Assembly: GCA_028873815.1 (NCBI GenBank)
Contig: JAPPNN010000004.1
Coordinates: 1 to 64,000 of the forward strand
Source: Gemmatimonadota bacterium
GTDB taxonomy: Bacteria; Gemmatimonadota; Gemmatimonadetes; Longimicrobiales; Gaopeijiaceae
DNA: 64,000 bases
Reading direction: 5' to 3'
Shown: piece by piece, positions 61,779 to 64,000 of the stretch
Layout: each line of letters opens with the position of its first letter
How positions within the stretch are numbered: position 1 is the stretch's first letter
The notes under the pieces: model-generated
Seen by the model: only the letters and a program-made list of their open reading frames with translations
The model's database searches: none
What the model was told of the DNA's origin: nothing
Made by a program: the position numbers and the translations under genes

Positions 61779-63014
61779 ATGCGGGTCGGGGTCGTCGGCG
61801 GCGGCGTAATCGGCCTTTGCACCGCCTGGTACCTGAAGAGGCTCGGCGCGGACGTGGTCGTGGTCGAGTCCGCGACCCTGGGCGACGGGTGCTCGTTCGG
61901 CAACGCGGGGTGGGTCTGCCCGTCGATCTCGAGTCCCCTGCCCGCGCCCGGCCTCACGCTCAAGTCGCTCTCCTGGATGTTGCGGCGGGACAGCCCGCTG
62001 TACATCAAGCCCACCGCGTTGCCCGGGCTGGCTCCGTGGCTGTTGCGCTTCCGTTCGTTCTGCAACCACGCGGATCAGAAGCGCGGGATCGCCGCCATCG
62101 CCGGGCTCAACCGGTTCACGATGGAGCGCTACGACGAGTTGGCCGCGAGCGGCGTGGAGTTCGAAAGCCACGAGTCGGGCGTGCTGATGGTCTTTCGCGA
62201 CTCCGACAAGGCCGCGGCGGCCGAGAAGGAGGTCAAGCTGGTCACCGCGGCCAGCGCGACGAGTTGCACCGACCTGACCGAGGCCGAGGTGTACGAGCGC
62301 GAACCCATGCTGCGCCCCGGGTTCCGGTTCGGGCTCTTCGTCGGTGCGGATCGGCACGTGCGGCCCGATTCGCTGACCACCGGGCTGGGTGCGGCGTTGC
62401 GCGCTGGCGGGGCAGAGATCAACGAGGGCACCCGCGTGACCGGGTTCCGGGACCAGGGACGGCGGGTACGCGGGATCATCACCACAAAGGGCGAGCTGGG
62501 GGTCGACGCGGTGGTGCTGGCCGCGGGCGCGCACACCGGGACCCTCACGCGCATGGCCGGGTGGCCAATCCCGCTGACCGCCGGCAAGGGCTACTCGGTC
62601 ACGATCGACGAGCCCAGGAACCAGCTGCGCCAGCCGCTGTACCTGGGCGGCGCCAAGATCGGGCTGACACCCTTCCGGGGCGCACTCCGGTTTTCGGGAA
62701 CGATGGAGCTGTCCGGGATCAACCGGCACATGGATGTGGGGCGGATCCGGTCGCTCCGGCGCATCGTGAGCCGCGAGGTGGATATCCCGGAGGCGGGGTA
62801 CGGTGGCCGTGAATGGGTGGGGATGCGTCCGGTCGTGCCGGACTCGCTTCCTGTGATGGGGAAGCTGCCGTCGCGCGAAAACGTGTACGTGAACACCGGC
62901 CACCAGATGCTGGGCGTCACCCTCGCCGCGAGCAGCGGGTGGGCGCTCGCCGGGCTGATGCTGGAGGGGAAGCCGGGGGTGGGGCTGGAGGCGTTTTCGC
63001 CGGAGCGATTCTGA
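61779..63014 (+). CDS. D-amino-acid dehydrogenase-like flavoprotein (DadA family)
   Basis: This 411-residue FAD enzyme contains VGVVGGGVIGLCTAWYLKR (nucleotide binding), SFGNAGWVCPSIS, PLTAGKGYSV and the C-terminal GMRPVVPDSLPVMG and GHQMLGVTLA, the DadA pattern. It would oxidise D-amino acids to keto acids and pass electrons to the quinone pool. ATG 61779 directly follows the deacylase, completing a dipeptidase, deacylase and dehydrogenase series. Confidence 0.88.
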   Translation: MRVGVVGGGVIGLCTAWYLKRLGADVVVVESATLGDGCSFGNAGWVCPSISSPLPAPGLTLKSLSWMLRRDSPLYIKPTALPGLAPWLLRFRSFCNHADQKRGIAAIAGLNRFTMERYDELAASGVEFESHESGVLMVFRDSDKAAAAEKEVKLVTAASATSCTDLTEAEVYEREPMLRPGFRFGLFVGADRHVRPDSLTTGLGAALRAGGAEINEGTRVTGFRDQGRRVRGIITTKGELGVDAVVLAAGAHTGTLTRMAGWPIPLTAGKGYSVTIDEPRNQLRQPLYLGGAKIGLTPFRGALRFSGTMELSGINRHMDVGRIRSLRRIVSREVDIPEAGYGGREWVGMRPVVPDSLPVMGKLPSRENVYVNTGHQMLGVTLAASSGWALAGLMLEGKPGVGLEAFSPERF

Positions 63015-63102
63015 GGGGGGTCGAGTTGCGGTTGGGAGCCGTGTGGGCGTAGAGTGCTGGAGGCCCGTTCCGACTCAGCGCACCATGACAGGAGCTGCCC
63101 GG

Positions 63103-63519
63103 ATGAAACAAGGAACGAAGGACCTGGGATTCATGGCCCTGATCGCCGGGTCGGGTGCTGTCGGATTCCTGGCAACCATGTTCGCAGTTGTGGCTACACG
63201 CGGGCCGGCCGCCGCACCCGAGCCGCCCGCCGCAACGGAGCAGGTCGATGTGAGCCGACAGGCGGTCAAGGAGGTGTCGGAGCGCGTACCCATGATCAGG
63301 ATCCGCGGTTCGGCGTCCCTTGGGATGCGCGCCCAGCCGATCGTCTATATCGATGGCGTCCGCGTCAACGGTGACGGGGACGCGGTGCGGAAGCTGGTCA
63401 GTCCCGACCAGATCGACCGGATCGAGGTGATCAAGGGCGACGCCGCGAAGGAGCTTTATGGCAGCGAGGCCCGGAACGGCGTGATCCAGATCGTCACAAA
63501 GTCCAGGGAGGGTTCCTAG
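63103..63519 (+). CDS. Membrane-anchored orphan TonB-plug-like protein
   Basis: This is a 138-residue protein. One transmembrane helix (LIAGSGAVGFLATMFAVVA) is followed by a Pro/Ala linker. A plug-like domain follows: QPIVYIDGVRVNGDG, then QIDRIEVIKGDAAKELYGS and NGVIQIVTK. This is the signature of TonB-dependent receptor plugs without a barrel. ATG 63103 has AGGAG 8 nt upstream. The role is unknown; a docking or regulatory part is a guess. Confidence 0.78.
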   Translation: MKQGTKDLGFMALIAGSGAVGFLATMFAVVATRGPAAAPEPPAATEQVDVSRQAVKEVSERVPMIRIRGSASLGMRAQPIVYIDGVRVNGDGDAVRKLVSPDQIDRIEVIKGDAAKELYGSEARNGVIQIVTKSREGS

Positions 63520-63606
63520 CCCGGAGGCCAGAGCCATCTCGGGGCGACCGCCTCCAGTCCCATGCGCTGCAAGAGGCTATTACACCAGGCACGGTCCGGC
63601 GACAGC

Positions 63607-64000
63607 TTACAGAACGGTGAAGCCCTCGCGGTGCGCCGCGCGAGACAGGCGATCGTCGCTGCAGACCAGATCAAGCCTCTGGGGATCCTCGTCGGCGGCC
63701 GTCAGTGCCGCCGCCAGCTGCAAGGCGTCGGCCGCGCGCAGGGGATGAAGCCGGAGCAGCCTCATCGCACGCTTGCGCACTTGCTCGAGAGGCTCGATCT
63801 CGATCCAGGTTTCGGCCAACAGCCCAAGCTTGTCCAATGAACGGTCAAACCCACCGCCTTCGAAGCGGCCCTCCCGCTCCAGACGGTTCAGGGCCAAAGC
63901 GCACTCGATCCGGCTTCCCCACCAGGTCACGATCATCGGGTCCCGCCGGACCGTCTCATGGCGGTGGGCGCTTTCCGGCTCGTCCACGAGCAGCGCGACC
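63607..64000 (-). CDS. PIN-domain toxin (VapC-like), 5' end beyond the window
   Basis: The visible frame contains VALLVDEPES after the expected first PIN strand, SRIECALALNRLEREG (Glu), HPLRAADALQLAAAL (Asp) and LVCSDDRLSRAA, all PIN hallmarks. A GTG at 63987 is in frame, but the domain clearly begins further upstream, since the first catalytic Asp is missing. The antitoxin gene is expected just outside the window. This would be the fifth toxin-antitoxin locus. Confidence 0.82.
   Translation of the reverse strand, partial: VALLVDEPESAHRHETVRRDPMIVTWWGSRIECALALNRLEREGRFEGGGFDRSLDKLGLLAETWIEIEPLEQVRKRAMRLLRLHPLRAADALQLAAALTAADEDPQRLDLVCSDDRLSRAAHREGFTVL

Overview
The window looks like a chromosomal segment of a G+C-rich Gram-negative bacterium, most likely a member of Gemmatimonadota. 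This placement is an inference from gene style: many lipoprotein-type six-bladed beta-propellers with the GxGxGPGEF signature, orphan TonB-plug-like domains, carboxypeptidase-regulatory proteins, PIN-domain toxin loci and dense GTGA/ATGA start-stop overlaps. No rRNA is present. The only RNA gene seen is a partial tRNA-Glu at the left edge.

Bases 1-24,650 are dominated by a quinohemoprotein amine dehydrogenase (QHNDH, qhp) locus. A di-heme cytochrome alpha subunit (qhpA), a radical SAM cross-linking enzyme (qhpD), the small cross-linked gamma subunit (qhpC), the propeller beta subunit (qhpB), an ABC exporter (qhpF) and, after an insertion of about 9 kb, a subtilisin-like leader peptidase (qhpE) all lie on the + strand. 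Two copies of a qhpG-like flavoprotein monooxygenase sit upstream. Copy 1 is intact and copy 2 carries a one-base deletion. The gap between qhpF and qhpE holds five six-bladed propeller genes, a carboxypeptidase-regulatory protein and a ParD/ParE module. Between the two qhpG copies lie an IS1182-like relic, another propeller and a truncated DsbA-like gene in visibly lower G+C sequence.

Bases 24,488-31,470 (minus strand) hold a Rieske / cytochrome b-cytochrome c fusion module and, upstream of it, a coupled pair of regulators: an AraC-type protein and a large SARP-like BTAD-ATPase. Bases 31,766-44,211 hold mixed functions: an unusual membrane protein with repeated winged-helix-like units, a zinc-ribbon/RDD/DsbA operon, cobalamin adenosyltransferase, an alpha/beta hydrolase, a ferredoxin, an M20 peptidase, another propeller, a MaoC hydratase, an acyl-CoA ligase and an outer-membrane barrel. 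Bases 44,183-47,935 are a molybdate-type ABC transporter (modABC) with a coupled XRE-HTH/binding-domain regulator. A palindromic mobile element sits inside the 5' end of modA and keeps its reading frame.

Bases 48,752-63,014 form a peptide and D-amino-acid catabolic island around a GntR regulator: an FAD oxidoreductase, a beta-lactamase-fold hydrolase, a GNAT enzyme, an S9 peptidase, an M19-like dipeptidase, an amidohydrolase with its apparently metal-less partner, a D-aminoacylase-like enzyme and a DadA-like dehydrogenase.

Regulatory DNA adds three links. A 28-bp site, identical at 24 positions, lies before both the Rieske operon and the XRE regulator/mod operon. Two Phd/VapC loci about 54 kb apart share an ACTAGT-N6/7-ACTAGT operator at the same distance from the start codon. 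The ends of the IS1182 relic match the ends of the element inside modA. Five toxin-antitoxin loci punctuate the boundaries of the metabolic blocks.
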